64,000 nt of DNA from Candidatus Gastranaerophilales bacterium (GCA_944326545.1 CALVEH010000008.1:39825-103824); one strand, 5' to 3'. Positions 33,549 through 43,155 are shown, numbered from the stretch's first letter. Numbers and translations are program-made. Notes: a model not told the origin generated them from the letters alone.

Positions 33549-34586
33549 ATGATTACTGTATCCAAAAATTTATTCGGCAAAACACAAGATAATAAAGAAG
33601 TTTATTCTTATACATTAAGTAACGATTATATTGAAGTAATCGTATCAGAGTTTGGTGCAAATATTATCTCAATAAAAGTACCTGACCAAAATAATGTACT
33701 TAAAGACATTGTGCTTGGATATGACAATCTTTATGATTACGAAAATCAAGACAAATACATAGGAGCAACAGTCGGAAGATGTGCAAACAGAATAAAAAGC
33801 GGATTGATTGTAATCAATAACACAAAATTCTTTTTAAACTGTAATGACGCAAAAAACCACCTACACGGCGGCAACATAGGATTTGACAAAAAAATATTTG
33901 AATCTCAAAAGACCGAAAACGGAGTTAAATTCTCATACACAAGCTCGGACAGAGAAGAAAACTATCCTGGTGAACTGACACTAGATGTTGTTTATACAAT
34001 AAAAGACAAAGCTTTAAACATTCAATATCTTGCAAAATCAACAAAAGATACTGTCTGCAATATCACTAATCACACTTACTTTAATCTTAACGGACACAAT
34101 AGCGGTGATATTTTGGGGCAATACGTACAAATTTTTGCTGATTATTTCACCCCAAACAATGAAGAATCCTTACCGACAGGAGAAATTTTACCCGTTAAAT
34201 CAACACCTATGGATTTTAATACTCCAAAACAAATAGGACAAGACATAAATTCCAATTATGAACAAATCAAACAAGCAAAAGGATTTGATAACAACTGGAT
34301 AATAAAAGATTATGACGGAACCATAAAAAAAGCAGCTACTGCTTTTTCTAAAGAAACAGGTATAAAACTCAACGTTTTAACAGATGCAAAAGGGGTTCAA
34401 TTTTATAGCGGAAATTACTTAGACGGAGCCTCAACAGGAAAAGACCATTCACTAATAAAATCAAGATATGGTTTTTGTCTTGAATGTCAGGCATTTCCTA
34501 ACGCATTTGCCTGTCCTGAGTTTGAAAAACCTATTTTAAAAGCAGGGGATCTATACTCTCGCAAAATTATATTTGATTTTTCTTGA
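33549..34586 (+). CDS. galM: Aldose 1-epimerase (galactose mutarotase)
   Basis: 345 aa. VGRCANRIKSG, CNDAKNHLHGGNIGFDKK (first catalytic His), ITNHTYFNLNGH (second catalytic His), GFDNNWI and CLECQAFPNAFACPEF (catalytic Glu) are canonical GalM blocks. It interconverts alpha and beta anomers of hexoses ready for sugar kinases. Convergent and nearly touching metW (3 bases). Confidence 0.96.
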   Translation: MITVSKNLFGKTQDNKEVYSYTLSNDYIEVIVSEFGANIISIKVPDQNNVLKDIVLGYDNLYDYENQDKYIGATVGRCANRIKSGLIVINNTKFFLNCNDAKNHLHGGNIGFDKKIFESQKTENGVKFSYTSSDREENYPGELTLDVVYTIKDKALNIQYLAKSTKDTVCNITNHTYFNLNGHNSGDILGQYVQIFADYFTPNNEESLPTGEILPVKSTPMDFNTPKQIGQDINSNYEQIKQAKGFDNNWIIKDYDGTIKKAATAFSKETGIKLNVLTDAKGVQFYSGNYLDGASTGKDHSLIKSRYGFCLECQAFPNAFACPEFEKPILKAGDLYSRKIIFDFS

Positions 34587-34588
34587 TA

Positions 34589-35203
34589 TTATCTTTCTAT
34601 AATAAACAGAGCTTCCTCACACAAAAAGTTAGTCAAAATTCTATTGAACGGATTTTTACTGATTTGCCCTCTTTTAATATAAACAGATTTTTTTATCTTG
34701 ATATTTCTTTCTTTGCAAAAATCAAAAAAGTCTTCTATCGTCAGCAAATGAATATTTGGCGTATCATACCAGCTAAAAGGCAGCATTTTGGATTTAGGCA
34801 TTCTGCCCTTAAAAAACAGATAAAATCTTACTCGCCAATAGCCAAAATTTGGGAAACTGACAACAACCTTTTTGCCAACCCTCAACATTTCTTCAATTAC
34901 ATAATCCGGTTTTTCCGTAGATTGCAAAGTTTGATTCAAAATAACATAGTCATATTCATTATCCAAAAACTCTTTTAAGCCTTCATCAATATCACCTTGC
35001 ACAACAGATAAACCTTTTTGAATACTTTCTATAACGTTGTTTTGGTTTATATCGATACCACAACCTGTACAGTGTTTTTTATCGACAAGCATTTTTAAAA
35101 GTTCACCGCTACCACAGCCAAGATCAAGAACTTTTGCCCCTTGTTCTATATTTTCCGTAATAACAGAATAGTTAAGATGCAAAGAATCCTGTATATTATC
35201 CAT
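34589..35203 (-). CDS. metW: MetW methyltransferase-like protein
   Basis: 204 aa from ATG at 35203, overlapping the metX stop by 8 bases. [17 protein letters not shown] is the SAM-binding motif [36 protein letters not shown] is the MetW-specific region. MetW works with MetX; in several bacteria the pair is needed for full homoserine acylation in methionine synthesis. A longer frame reading into metX is rejected. Confidence 0.95.
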   Translation of the reverse strand: MDNIQDSLHLNYSVITENIEQGAKVLDLGCGSGELLKMLVDKKHCTGCGIDINQNNVIESIQKGLSVVQGDIDEGLKEFLDNEYDYVILNQTLQSTEKPDYVIEEMLRVGKKVVVSFPNFGYWRVRFYLFFKGRMPKSKMLPFSWYDTPNIHLLTIEDFFDFCKERNIKIKKSVYIKRGQISKNPFNRILTNFLCEEALFIIER

Positions 35204-36329
35204 TATTTTCCCCCTTTGCAAGAAAACTTTTAACAATTTTTGTCTGAGTTTCAAACTCCAACAAAAAGGCATCATGCCCGCAAGGTGACTCTATCTCACA
35301 GAAAGAAACATCTCTGCCCGCTTTTATCAAAGCCTGTACAATCTCTTTAGATTGTGATGTCGGAAACAACCAATCAGAAGTAAAAGACATAACAAGAAAA
35401 CGAGCATTTGTTTTAGAAAAAGCCTCCTTCAAAGAACCGTGTTTTTGAGCAAGGTCAAAGTAATCAACAGCTTTTGTTATGTATAAATAACTATTAGCAT
35501 CAAACCTGTCTACAAAAACCTGCCCTTGGTGAGCAAGATAGCTTTCTACCTGAAAATCAATATTAAAATCAAAGTTTGGTTTATCGCTGTATTGGAATCT
35601 TCTACCAAATTTGTTATGCATTGACTCTTCGCAAAGATATGTGATATGTCCAACCATACGTGCTATAGCAAGACCTTTTTCTGGTTGTTTTTCTTTATCG
35701 TAATAATCACCGTTATTAAAGTTCGGGTCTGAAAGAATAGCGTTTCTTCCTACAGCATTAAAGGCAATACCCTGAGCAGTCAATCTGCTTGTTGAAGCAA
35801 TAATAATAACAGCATCAACCATATCAGCGTTAGCTATAGACCATTCAAGAGCTTGCATACCACCCATTGAACCGCCTGCAACAATAAGCTTTTTAACTCC
35901 TAAAAATTCAACAAGTTTTTTCTGAACTTTAACAGCATCTTCTATAGTGATAACAGGGAAATCAAGCCCGTAGGGTTTACCCGTTTGAGGGTTAATTGAA
36001 CAAGGGCCGGTTGTTCCAGAACATCCGCCTAACATATTAGATGAAATGACAAAATACTTGTCTGTATCAAAAGCTTTGCCTGGGCCAACCATATCATCCC
36101 ACCAGCCAGGCTTTTTGTCTTCCTCATTATGATAACCAGCTGCGTGAGCATCCCCCGTCAACGCGTGAAGCAACAATATTGCGTTGTCTTTATTGTCGTT
36201 GAGCGTCCCATAGGTTTCGTAAGCAACCTGTATAGGTCCAAATTCCACTCCCGACTCTAAAACAATCTTATCTTCTATCGTAAAATACTTTGTCTGCGTT
36301 AAACCAACAGAATTTACTTCTTTATGCAC
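35196..36329 (-). CDS. metX: Homoserine O-acetyltransferase
   Basis: 377 aa alpha/beta hydrolase. [35 protein letters not shown] (nucleophile Ser elbow), [12 protein letters not shown] and CGHDAFLLE (catalytic His) are all present. First step of the acylhomoserine route to methionine. GTG start 10 bases after GAGGGG. No SAM or cobalamin riboswitch is apparent in the 95-base leader. Confidence 0.96.
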   Translation of the reverse strand: MHKEVNSVGLTQTKYFTIEDKIVLESGVEFGPIQVAYETYGTLNDNKDNAILLLHALTGDAHAAGYHNEEDKKPGWWDDMVGPGKAFDTDKYFVISSNMLGGCSGTTGPCSINPQTGKPYGLDFPVITIEDAVKVQKKLVEFLGVKKLIVAGGSMGGMQALEWSIANADMVDAVIIIASTSRLTAQGIAFNAVGRNAILSDPNFNNGDYYDKEKQPEKGLAIARMVGHITYLCEESMHNKFGRRFQYSDKPNFDFNIDFQVESYLAHQGQVFVDRFDANSYLYITKAVDYFDLAQKHGSLKEAFSKTNARFLVMSFTSDWLFPTSQSKEIVQALIKAGRDVSFCEIESPCGHDAFLLEFETQTKIVKSFLAKGENNG

Positions 36330-36503
36330 TTTACATTAACCCCTCATTTATAAAGACAATCATAGCATAAAGTCTACAACCGCGAATATTTTTTCATAAA
36401 AAAGATTGCACTTTTTTACACCCAATGATTGTACATTGGTGTATTTTATCTTTTGCAAAAGAAACTTAAACTAACAATGGATATCTTAGAGAGGAGTCTT
36501 ATA

Positions 36504-36812
36504 ATGCTTACTGAAAGGTATATAGATAACCTTAAACAGCGTCACCAGCTGGAATTCACAAATGTCAGCAAAGAAATTTTACCTTGGCTGGAAGATGTTG
36601 CTGTTGAAAATAATTGCAAAATAGACAGAAAAGAATGGAAAAGCAAATACAACAGCTACGTAATATATGACTACGAACCTTTTTGCTCAGATGGTTTTGA
36701 AATAAATTTAGTGATTTCTTCTTTCAGCAGGGAACATCTTGATTTTTTAAAATACTTATACGACAACAAACTCAACACAATTGAATATTTAAACAACTGT
36801 GTAATTAGTTAA
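36504..36812 (+). CDS. Small hypothetical protein
   Basis: 102 aa from ATG at 36504, 7 bases after GAGAGGAG; the extension to a TTG at 36429 is unlikely. Soluble, charged, with RQHQLEF-like helical start and ISSFSREHLDFLKYLYDNKL near the end. No family recognised. Lies divergent from metX and convergent with the proline-rich protein. Confidence 0.55.
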   Translation: MLTERYIDNLKQRHQLEFTNVSKEILPWLEDVAVENNCKIDRKEWKSKYNSYVIYDYEPFCSDGFEINLVISSFSREHLDFLKYLYDNKLNTIEYLNNCVIS

Positions 36813-36821
36813 TCTCAAAGC

Positions 36822-36853
36822 AAAGGCAAAAAGAATTAAACTTTTTGCCTTAA
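36822..36853. terminator. Hairpin between convergent genes
   Basis: AAAGGCAAAAAG-aattaaa-CTTTTTGCCTT, probably serving both directions. Confidence 0.65.
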
Positions 36854-36855
36854 TG

Positions 36856-37836
36856 CTATTTTGTTAATATTGCATCTTCTCTAAGTTGAATAGTAAATAA
36901 AGAACCTGATGGAATTGTTATCGATTTACCCTTGTAGAAAATAGCCAGCACTGGTGAAGCAACAAAGTTCACAGCATAAACTACAACACCTGTAATCAAC
37001 GTAAACGGAGTAAGAATAATTTCTACACCATTTTCATTTTTAGCAAGGTTTTTAGTTTTTCTCCACATCTTTTTGAAGAATCTGCTACCCGGTTTTATTG
37101 ATTTTGGAATACTTTGCAAATAAGTTCTTTTTCCTTTTATATTATTAAAAAAGATACGTTTTTCATTTGCTATGCTAATTTTGGCATCTATTTCATAAGC
37201 TCTGCCGTTATAGATAACCTGATCCACTTCGATAACTATCAAACCACCATTACCAGTGTATTGTGGGGGATGAGAATCAACCACTCTGCCTTTAAATACA
37301 GTATTTGCTGGAATTGTTATATAAGTAGATGTTTCAGGATATCTACTAACAAAACTGATTCTTGTTCCTACTGGTGTACTGCTTGAAACTGTCTGCTGTA
37401 ATCTGACCTCAAACTTTTTCCCTTTTGGGATAATATACGTGCTTTGAGTATTGCTTTTATAATAACTGTTATTTGATGTATTAACCTTTTGAACACTCTG
37501 TACAGGCTTTTTAACAGGTGCTGTTGTTGTATTCTTTTTAGGTTGTGTTTGAGTAACAGGTTTTGAAACTGTTGGTTTACTTGTAGTTGTAGGTTGTGCA
37601 GGCTTTGATTGAGTTTGCACAGTTGTAGAAGGCTTTGTCACAACAGGTTTTTCAGGTGCTATTTGAGCTGGTGTAGTTGATGGAGAAAAAACATCAACAC
37701 CATCCGGTGGCAACACAGTATCAAACTCAGGAGGCAAATCAGGCAAATCGGGCATTTTTTCCTTTGCAAAAACGCCGAACGAAAGCTGTGTCATCACCAA
37801 ACACACTAAAAGAAACTGTGTAAAAAGCTTTTTCAT
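36856..37836 (-). CDS. Exported protein with Pro/Thr/Gln-rich linker and beta-domain
   Basis: 326 aa. Signal peptide MKKLFTQFLLVCLVMTQLSFGVFA (cleaved about residue 24). Residues about 45-130 are a P/T/K/Q/V-rich repetitive linker. From about 133 a beta-rich domain starts PKGKKFEVRLQQTVSSSTPVG and repeats a similar opening near the C-terminus (IPSGSLFTIQLREDAIL), suggesting a domain resembling secretion-type stability or conjugal TrbI-like barrels. Hydrophobic segment near 280. Likely periplasmic or cell-envelope protein; function unknown. Confidence 0.6.
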   Translation of the reverse strand: MKKLFTQFLLVCLVMTQLSFGVFAKEKMPDLPDLPPEFDTVLPPDGVDVFSPSTTPAQIAPEKPVVTKPSTTVQTQSKPAQPTTTSKPTVSKPVTQTQPKKNTTTAPVKKPVQSVQKVNTSNNSYYKSNTQSTYIIPKGKKFEVRLQQTVSSSTPVGTRISFVSRYPETSTYITIPANTVFKGRVVDSHPPQYTGNGGLIVIEVDQVIYNGRAYEIDAKISIANEKRIFFNNIKGKRTYLQSIPKSIKPGSRFFKKMWRKTKNLAKNENGVEIILTPFTLITGVVVYAVNFVASPVLAIFYKGKSITIPSGSLFTIQLREDAILTK

Positions 37837-37873
37837 ACTATAATTTTAAATCAGGTTATTTTTAATAGAATCC

Positions 37874-39193
37874 TTAATTAATAGTATTTTTAAACATCAT
37901 TTTGTTATAAACCAAGCCAAAAACGTAGTTAATAACGACCTGCTTTATGAACTGCCATTTTGATTTGTGGTACGAAAGTCGTTTTATTATATTTTTCAAC
38001 GAATAAGTTTGAAACCACAACCATTTATAGCCGTTTTCCAATTCTCCTTTAGTAATTAACATCGGTTTTATTACACAATGTCGGCAATCATAAAAATCCC
38101 AGTTAGTTTCAAGTAACCTGCCCTCATTTTTCATTCTTTCAAAATAAGGAGTACCAGGATACGGCGTATTAATTGTGTATCTCACAAAATCTATATGTGC
38201 CTCATTTATAAAATCAAGTGTTCTTTTAAAGGAATCTTTATCATCACAATCAAGCCCCAAAACAAAACTGCCTGTCACTTTGATATTGTACTTATGCAAA
38301 ATTTCAACACATTTTTTGTAATCATCGACACTGTTAAAAGTCTTATTTATTGATTTTACAGAATCTTGACTTAACGACTCAAACCCAATTAAAACTTCAC
38401 AACACCCTGCATCTTGCATTAAAGAAAGAAGCTCCTCATCATAACAAACAGAAATTGTAACAGGAGCAAACCATCTCTTTTTCAAAGGTATAAGTTCCTT
38501 GCACAAGTTTTTTAAATATTCTTTGTCCTTTGCAAGGTTAGGGTCATAAAACTCAACGTAATTATCTTCGATTTGCTTTATTTCTTCTATAACATCTTTG
38601 ACAGGTCTTTTATGATGACCAAAACACACATAGGGTTGAACACAAAATTCACACATATTCATACAACCAAAAGTCGCTTGTACCATATTAAGTTCATCGC
38701 CCAAAAAACTTTTTTCTTCATATATTTTTCTTGAAGGAAAAGCCATGTTTTCGAAAGACATATTCTTATCTTGATAATAAAAATCTTTTAATTCGCCCTT
38801 TTCAAAATCTGATATTAACCTCGGTAATGTCTCATTTGCCAAACCTACAACAACACTATCACAATGATGTTTTACTTCTTCAGGTATTAAAGTTGCGTGA
38901 ACACCACCAATAAAAACTGTTTTGCCATTATTTTTAAAATATCTTGCATATTCATAGGCTCTGTTGATAGCAGGAGTAATCGCAGAAATTCCTATTAAAT
39001 CAGCATCAATTTTTTCTTTTTCAACAACTTCTACAGTTTCGTCATAAATTTCAACAGTTACTTCAGGATACGCTCTTTTTATTATGGAGTGTAACATTCC
39101 AAGAGTAGAACAGTCCGGCATATGGTTAAAAAATACTGAACGATTTTTAAAACCGTAAACTTTCGCCTTAACCATAATAAGAGCTATTTTCAT
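37874..39193 (-). CDS. B12-binding-domain radical SAM protein
   Basis: 439 aa. N-terminal region (about 1-135) resembles a cobalamin-binding fold (DADLIGISAITPAINRAY, VFIGGVHATLIPEEV). The radical SAM cluster CMNMCEFC gives C177, C181, C184. LIGFESLSQDSVKSINK and ITGSFVLGLDCDDKDSF-type strands complete the barrel. Class B-like proteins of this type carry out methylations or unusual lipid/peptide modifications. The C-terminal 80 residues are family-specific. Adjacent, divergent, is the eleven-residue-repeat protein, a possible but unproven partner. Confidence 0.85.
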   Translation of the reverse strand: MKIALIMVKAKVYGFKNRSVFFNHMPDCSTLGMLHSIIKRAYPEVTVEIYDETVEVVEKEKIDADLIGISAITPAINRAYEYARYFKNNGKTVFIGGVHATLIPEEVKHHCDSVVVGLANETLPRLISDFEKGELKDFYYQDKNMSFENMAFPSRKIYEEKSFLGDELNMVQATFGCMNMCEFCVQPYVCFGHHKRPVKDVIEEIKQIEDNYVEFYDPNLAKDKEYLKNLCKELIPLKKRWFAPVTISVCYDEELLSLMQDAGCCEVLIGFESLSQDSVKSINKTFNSVDDYKKCVEILHKYNIKVTGSFVLGLDCDDKDSFKRTLDFINEAHIDFVRYTINTPYPGTPYFERMKNEGRLLETNWDFYDCRHCVIKPMLITKGELENGYKWLWFQTYSLKNIIKRLSYHKSKWQFIKQVVINYVFGLVYNKMMFKNTIN

Positions 39194-39309
39194 ACATCAC
39201 CTTTGTTAACTTTTGTTAATTCAAGTTTATACCCAAAACACAATTATAGCAAGGATTTTCCAAAACACACATAAAAAACCAGCAATAACTACTAAACTTA
39301 TTCTCAATA

Positions 39310-40056
39310 ATGCCGATACATACGATACAGGGAAATTCGGTTATGACAGATAATATAAAAATCAATCCATTCACAAATATAGCATTGTCGTCAGAAGAAA
39401 TTTATCAGCTTGACGCCAACAAAGATGGCATTGTAACAGCTAATGAACTATACTCTAACACTGCATTTATATCAAAATACACATCTCAAGATGCAGAAGG
39501 CGAAGTTGAAATAGAAGAAGCAAATGAACCAAGCCTTAAAAATGTTGCTGGCGGATGTTGGGAATTTTTAAAAGCCCCTATGCATAACATTTGGGGTGGA
39601 ATAAAAGGTGGCGCACACTTTATTGCTGGTATCGGCTTGTACAGTTGGAATGTCATAAAAGGTATTGGTCTTGGAGCTTGGGACATGATAAAAGGCATAG
39701 GCAACGGTGCATATAGTTTTCTTAACGGTTCCTTCCAAGGAGTTACAAGCCTTTTTGGCGGTATCGTAAAAGGCTGGGGACAAATATTCAAAGGAAATAT
39801 TTTAAACGGGTTTGGCACAATGTTCAAAGGCATAGGAAACGCCATTTGGAAGCCCATAAAAGGTATTTACCAAGGATTATTCTCAATAGGCAAAGGAATT
39901 GTTAATTTTGGCAAACAACTGGGTAAAGGCATTGTCAATGGAGCAAAAAAACTTGGCGAAGGCATTGGCAAAGCTGCTAAAGCCATTGGAAAAGGCGTAG
40001 CTAATGCAGCCAAGGCCATAGGCAAAGGAATTAAAAAAATCTTTAGCGGTTGGTAG
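39310..40056 (+). CDS. EF-hand protein with about thirteen tandem eleven-residue amphipathic repeats
   Basis: 248 aa from MPIHTIQGNS; ATG at 39343 (MTDNIKINPF, behind AGGGA) is an alternative start. A single canonical EF-hand loop DANKDGIVTANE lies at 35-46. Residues 60-76 are acidic. LKNVAGG (76-82) resembles a double-glycine leader end. From about 93 to 248 the sequence is tandem eleven-residue units, such as NVIKGIGLGAW, DMIKGIGNGAY, TMFKGIGNAIW, KPIKGIYQGLF, QLGKGIVNGAK, AIGKGVANAAK, with K at position 4 and G at 5. Units turn from aromatic to lysine/alanine-rich toward the C-terminus. Such 11-mers form long membrane-surface helices in synuclein and perilipin proteins. Function unknown; membrane or lipid-surface binding is inferred. 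Confidence 0.7.
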   Translation: MPIHTIQGNSVMTDNIKINPFTNIALSSEEIYQLDANKDGIVTANELYSNTAFISKYTSQDAEGEVEIEEANEPSLKNVAGGCWEFLKAPMHNIWGGIKGGAHFIAGIGLYSWNVIKGIGLGAWDMIKGIGNGAYSFLNGSFQGVTSLFGGIVKGWGQIFKGNILNGFGTMFKGIGNAIWKPIKGIYQGLFSIGKGIVNFGKQLGKGIVNGAKKLGEGIGKAAKAIGKGVANAAKAIGKGIKKIFSGW

Positions 40057-40089
40057 TGACAAATTTTTTATTTGTGTTTTACTGGAATT

Positions 40090-41568
40090 ATGCCACTTAA
40101 GATTACTGCATTAAATTCGGCATGTCTGGGATTATCTGATTACACTACTAAGAAACAAATAAAAGAGACTTCCTATTCAGTATCGCCGTCCATAAAAAAC
40201 AATTTTGCCCTGTTTGATATGAACAGAGCAATGCTTAACAAGTCTTTGATATCATTCAAAGGCTATTACGGTGATCCACAGCCACTAAAAAAATTATTTT
40301 GGATTTCTACTGGTAGAAATGATGTATACGAAGATAACTGGACAAAAGACCACCTATATCAAGTGGGCATAAAAAAATGGGTAAATGCACACCCTGCAGA
40401 ATTATTGAGACACACTACAGAGCAAACAATTCAGTCATTGTGTACTTTAACAAAGCCAGATTTTCAGTATCCGGGGATTCCTCCATATATTCCTTCTCCA
40501 AATTTCGGTGATAAATGGGGAAGAAGAGCTAATTACATTGAGATAAACCCAAGAGTTATAGCAAAATACGATAACAACAGCAACAGACTCACCGATGGAT
40601 TGCTTAACACAATGAAATTAATGAGAGCAATTCCAACATCACCTAACTCATTTGCTAATTGTATTGTGTTATCTCAGTTATATCCTTGTATCTATGGTGA
40701 CGGATATGACGATGCTGCTTCTTTATACTGCACTGACCTACACTCAGGTATAAGCCAAACACTTACTGCAGACGGCTTATTTGGCAAAATGGGCGCAGAT
40801 GAACAAGTAAAAGCATTCAATGATATGGCTCATTTGCTTGGATTTAAAACAGGATTTAGGATACCTTTATCAGCAGGCCAGTTAAGAGTAAAAGGTCAAG
40901 AATTCAACTGGTACAAAGATGAAAAAGCTTTTATTGATGCCTGTGTTTGGGGTATAGAGTTGGGTTTTGACTCTATATTCTTTGACAGTGCAAAACATAT
41001 AACAGACAGAAACGGTTATATAGGCGTTGGAGATTTACCAAACAAAGCACAAATGGGTTACATACTCTATAAAATAAGAGAACAAACCGGACGAACAGAC
41101 CTATCGTTTATCGGTGAAAAATGCGATAACAGACAAGAATACAAAGAAATGGGCTTTACCGCTGGCACTGACTGGGGGAAAGCAGATGACTTTAACAGCG
41201 TAAAATGGGAATCACAACAACAAAGTTGGTCAGGAGAATATGCCGGAGGCCCCGAGGTATCCAATGATAATGACGACGGCGGAATTTGTTTCCCTCAAAG
41301 ATTGAACAGAATAAATTCATGCCTGTTTGCTTACAATAACGTAGGAGAAAAGCTTCCTTCATTTATGCAAATGCACGATATATTCCCCTTATCACCATAT
41401 TCAAACACCCATGAAGTAATGATGCACGCCAAACAAATGAATGGTTCAGATGCGTGGACTAAATGTGAACGACACTACGATGGTGCATTCAATACATCAC
41501 CGGAAGCCACTGATTATAGAAATAACGTGTATCACATTTTTGAAAACGTAATAAAGACACAAGGTTAA
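40090..41568 (+). CDS. GH13-like (alpha-amylase superfamily) protein with N-terminal SFKG motif
   Basis: 492 aa from ATG at 40090. SFKG at 55-58. A TIM-barrel alpha-amylase pattern follows: FNDMAHLLGFKTGFRIPLS (strand 3 region), GFDSIFFDSAKHI with D299 in the nucleophile position, LSFIGEKCD with E343 as acid/base, and FMQMHDIFPL near the last conserved block. No signal peptide, so probably cytoplasmic or exported by another route. It is 33 bases after the EF-hand repeat gene, in the same orientation, likely one operon. Substrate is probably an alpha-glucan; sequence is divergent enough that activity is not certain. Confidence 0.65.
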   Translation: MPLKITALNSACLGLSDYTTKKQIKETSYSVSPSIKNNFALFDMNRAMLNKSLISFKGYYGDPQPLKKLFWISTGRNDVYEDNWTKDHLYQVGIKKWVNAHPAELLRHTTEQTIQSLCTLTKPDFQYPGIPPYIPSPNFGDKWGRRANYIEINPRVIAKYDNNSNRLTDGLLNTMKLMRAIPTSPNSFANCIVLSQLYPCIYGDGYDDAASLYCTDLHSGISQTLTADGLFGKMGADEQVKAFNDMAHLLGFKTGFRIPLSAGQLRVKGQEFNWYKDEKAFIDACVWGIELGFDSIFFDSAKHITDRNGYIGVGDLPNKAQMGYILYKIREQTGRTDLSFIGEKCDNRQEYKEMGFTAGTDWGKADDFNSVKWESQQQSWSGEYAGGPEVSNDNDDGGICFPQRLNRINSCLFAYNNVGEKLPSFMQMHDIFPLSPYSNTHEVMMHAKQMNGSDAWTKCERHYDGAFNTSPEATDYRNNVYHIFENVIKTQG

Positions 41569-41595
41569 AAAAAAGCTTTCCTATAAAAGGAAAGC
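41567..41595 (-). terminator. glnA terminator
   Basis: On the minus strand GCTTTCC-TTTTATA-GGAAAGC followed by eight Ts; also between convergent genes. Confidence 0.85.
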
Positions 41596-41621
41596 ATTCA
41601 GTTTTTAGTATCAACTTAAGA

Positions 41622-42989
41622 TTAATATTTTTCCAAATATTCTTTAATTTCCCAAGGAGAAACATCTGTTCTGTATCTATCCCACTCAATTTCTTTAGCG
41701 GTTAAGAACTCATTAAAGATATGTTCTCCAAGAGCTTTTTTAACAATTTTACTTTTCTTCATTAAAGCCAATGCTTCATTCAAACTTCCTGGAAGTGCAT
41801 CTATGTGATTTCTTTTTCTTTCTTTTGCACTCATCTCGTAAATATTTTCTTCTGTTTGAAGTGGCGGCTTAGTTTGATTTTTAACACCTTCCATTGCAAC
41901 AGTAAGCAATACAGCCATAACAAGATAAGGGTTGCAAGATGCGTCAGGAGAACGAAGCTCAATTCTTGTCGCATTACCTCTTTTGGCAGGTACTCTAATC
42001 AAAGCGCTTCTGTTAGATAGAGACCACGCAATGTAAACAGGTGCTTCATATCCAGGAACCAAGCGCTTATAACTGTTAACAGTAGGGTTTGTAATCGCTG
42101 TAAAATCTTTAACATTTTCCAGTATTGAACCAATAGTATACAATGCTTCTTTTGATAACTGATACGTAGAATCTTCAGAATAAAAAGCATTTTTTCCTTC
42201 TTTGGTATTAAACAAAGAAATATTGCAGTGCATGCCGGAACCATTAATTCCATAGATAGGTTTAGGCATAAATGTTGCATGTAAACCAAATTTATCAGCA
42301 CAAGCTTTTACCGCATATTTAAAAGTAACAATATTATCAGCAGCTGTTAAAGCATCTGCATATTTAAAATCTACTTCGTGTTGACCTCTTGCTGCTTCGT
42401 GGTGGCTGGCTTCAATTTCAAACCCAAGCTGTTCAAGGCTATCTACAATCTGTGCTCTTATATCTTCGCCTTTATCATCAGGCCCAACATCGTAATAACC
42501 TGCAGCATCATGAGTGTAAGTTGTTGGCATACCGTCTTCATCTTTTTTAAATAAGAAAAACTCTGCCTCTGGACCAACGTTCATCACAAAGCCCATTTCT
42601 TCAGCTTCTTTTATAACTCTTTTAAGATTGCATCTAGGGCAACCTTCAAAAGGTGTTCCGTCAGAATTGTGGATATCACAAATGATTCTTGCTACGTTCC
42701 ACTCACCATTTTTTTCTTTCCAAGGAAGAATTGCAAAAGTTGAACGATCAGGATAAAAGCACATATCAGAAGTTTCAATGCTTCTAAAACCTTTTATTGA
42801 TGAACCGTCTAACATAAGTTCATTATTTAAAATTTTATCTATTTGCTTAGCAGGAACAGCCAAATTTTTGACCATACCATTAATATCAACAAATTGAAGT
42901 CTTACAAATTTAACATTGTACTCATCAATCAGTTTTTTAATCTCGTCATCTGTCAGCTCAACGCCTTGTTTTGGCACGTACATACTCAT
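41622..42989 (-). CDS. glnA: Glutamine synthetase type I (alpha-like)
   Basis: 455 aa from ATG at 42989, four bases after AAGGAGAG. FVDINGMVKNLAVP, DGSSIKGF, ASHHEAARGQHEVDF (metal site), NGSGMHCNISL and the loop RLVPGYEAPVYIAWS are canonical GSI blocks. The adenylylation-loop region reads ENIYEMSAKERKR, like alpha-type enzymes (Bacillus style) that are not adenylylated. It fixes ammonium into glutamine. Promoter and two dyads lie upstream (43047-43155). Confidence 0.97.
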   Translation of the reverse strand: MSMYVPKQGVELTDDEIKKLIDEYNVKFVRLQFVDINGMVKNLAVPAKQIDKILNNELMLDGSSIKGFRSIETSDMCFYPDRSTFAILPWKEKNGEWNVARIICDIHNSDGTPFEGCPRCNLKRVIKEAEEMGFVMNVGPEAEFFLFKKDEDGMPTTYTHDAAGYYDVGPDDKGEDIRAQIVDSLEQLGFEIEASHHEAARGQHEVDFKYADALTAADNIVTFKYAVKACADKFGLHATFMPKPIYGINGSGMHCNISLFNTKEGKNAFYSEDSTYQLSKEALYTIGSILENVKDFTAITNPTVNSYKRLVPGYEAPVYIAWSLSNRSALIRVPAKRGNATRIELRSPDASCNPYLVMAVLLTVAMEGVKNQTKPPLQTEENIYEMSAKERKRNHIDALPGSLNEALALMKKSKIVKKALGEHIFNEFLTAKEIEWDRYRTDVSPWEIKEYLEKY

Positions 42990-43046
42990 AGCACTCTCCT
43001 TATGTCTCGCAGTGTTCAATAAATAGTTGTCGTTTTTATTTATATA

Positions 43047-43075
43047 ATTATGCGAAATTTATTTAATTTGTGCAA
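43047..43075 (-). promoter_or_regulatory. glnA promoter
   Basis: Minus strand TTGCAC, 17-base spacer, CATAAT, 58 bases before the glnA start. Confidence 0.65.
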
Positions 43076-43082
43076 TAAAATA

Positions 43083-43097
43083 TTTTGTATGACAAAA
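43083..43097. promoter_or_regulatory. Dyad adjacent to the glnA -35
   Basis: TTTTGT-ATG-ACAAAA, perfect 6-bp arms, 8 bases upstream of the -35 on the glnA strand; candidate regulator site. Confidence 0.4.
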
Positions 43098-43137
43098 ATC
43101 TTTAAACTTCATGAGGATACTCAATACTTAAACATTT

Positions 43138-43155
43138 TGTAAAAAAGCATTTACA
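43138..43155. promoter_or_regulatory. Candidate nitrogen-control operator
   Basis: TGTAAA-AAAGCA-TTTACA, 18 bp perfect dyad about 63 bases upstream of the glnA -35. It resembles both TnrA/GlnR (TGTNA-N7-TNACA) and NtcA (GTA-N8-TAC) sites, but its spacing differs by one or two bases from each. Confidence 0.4.

Noticed and set aside
36330..36503. SAM or cobalamin riboswitch upstream of metX
   Set aside because: The leader is short and AT-rich with no recognisable riboswitch core.
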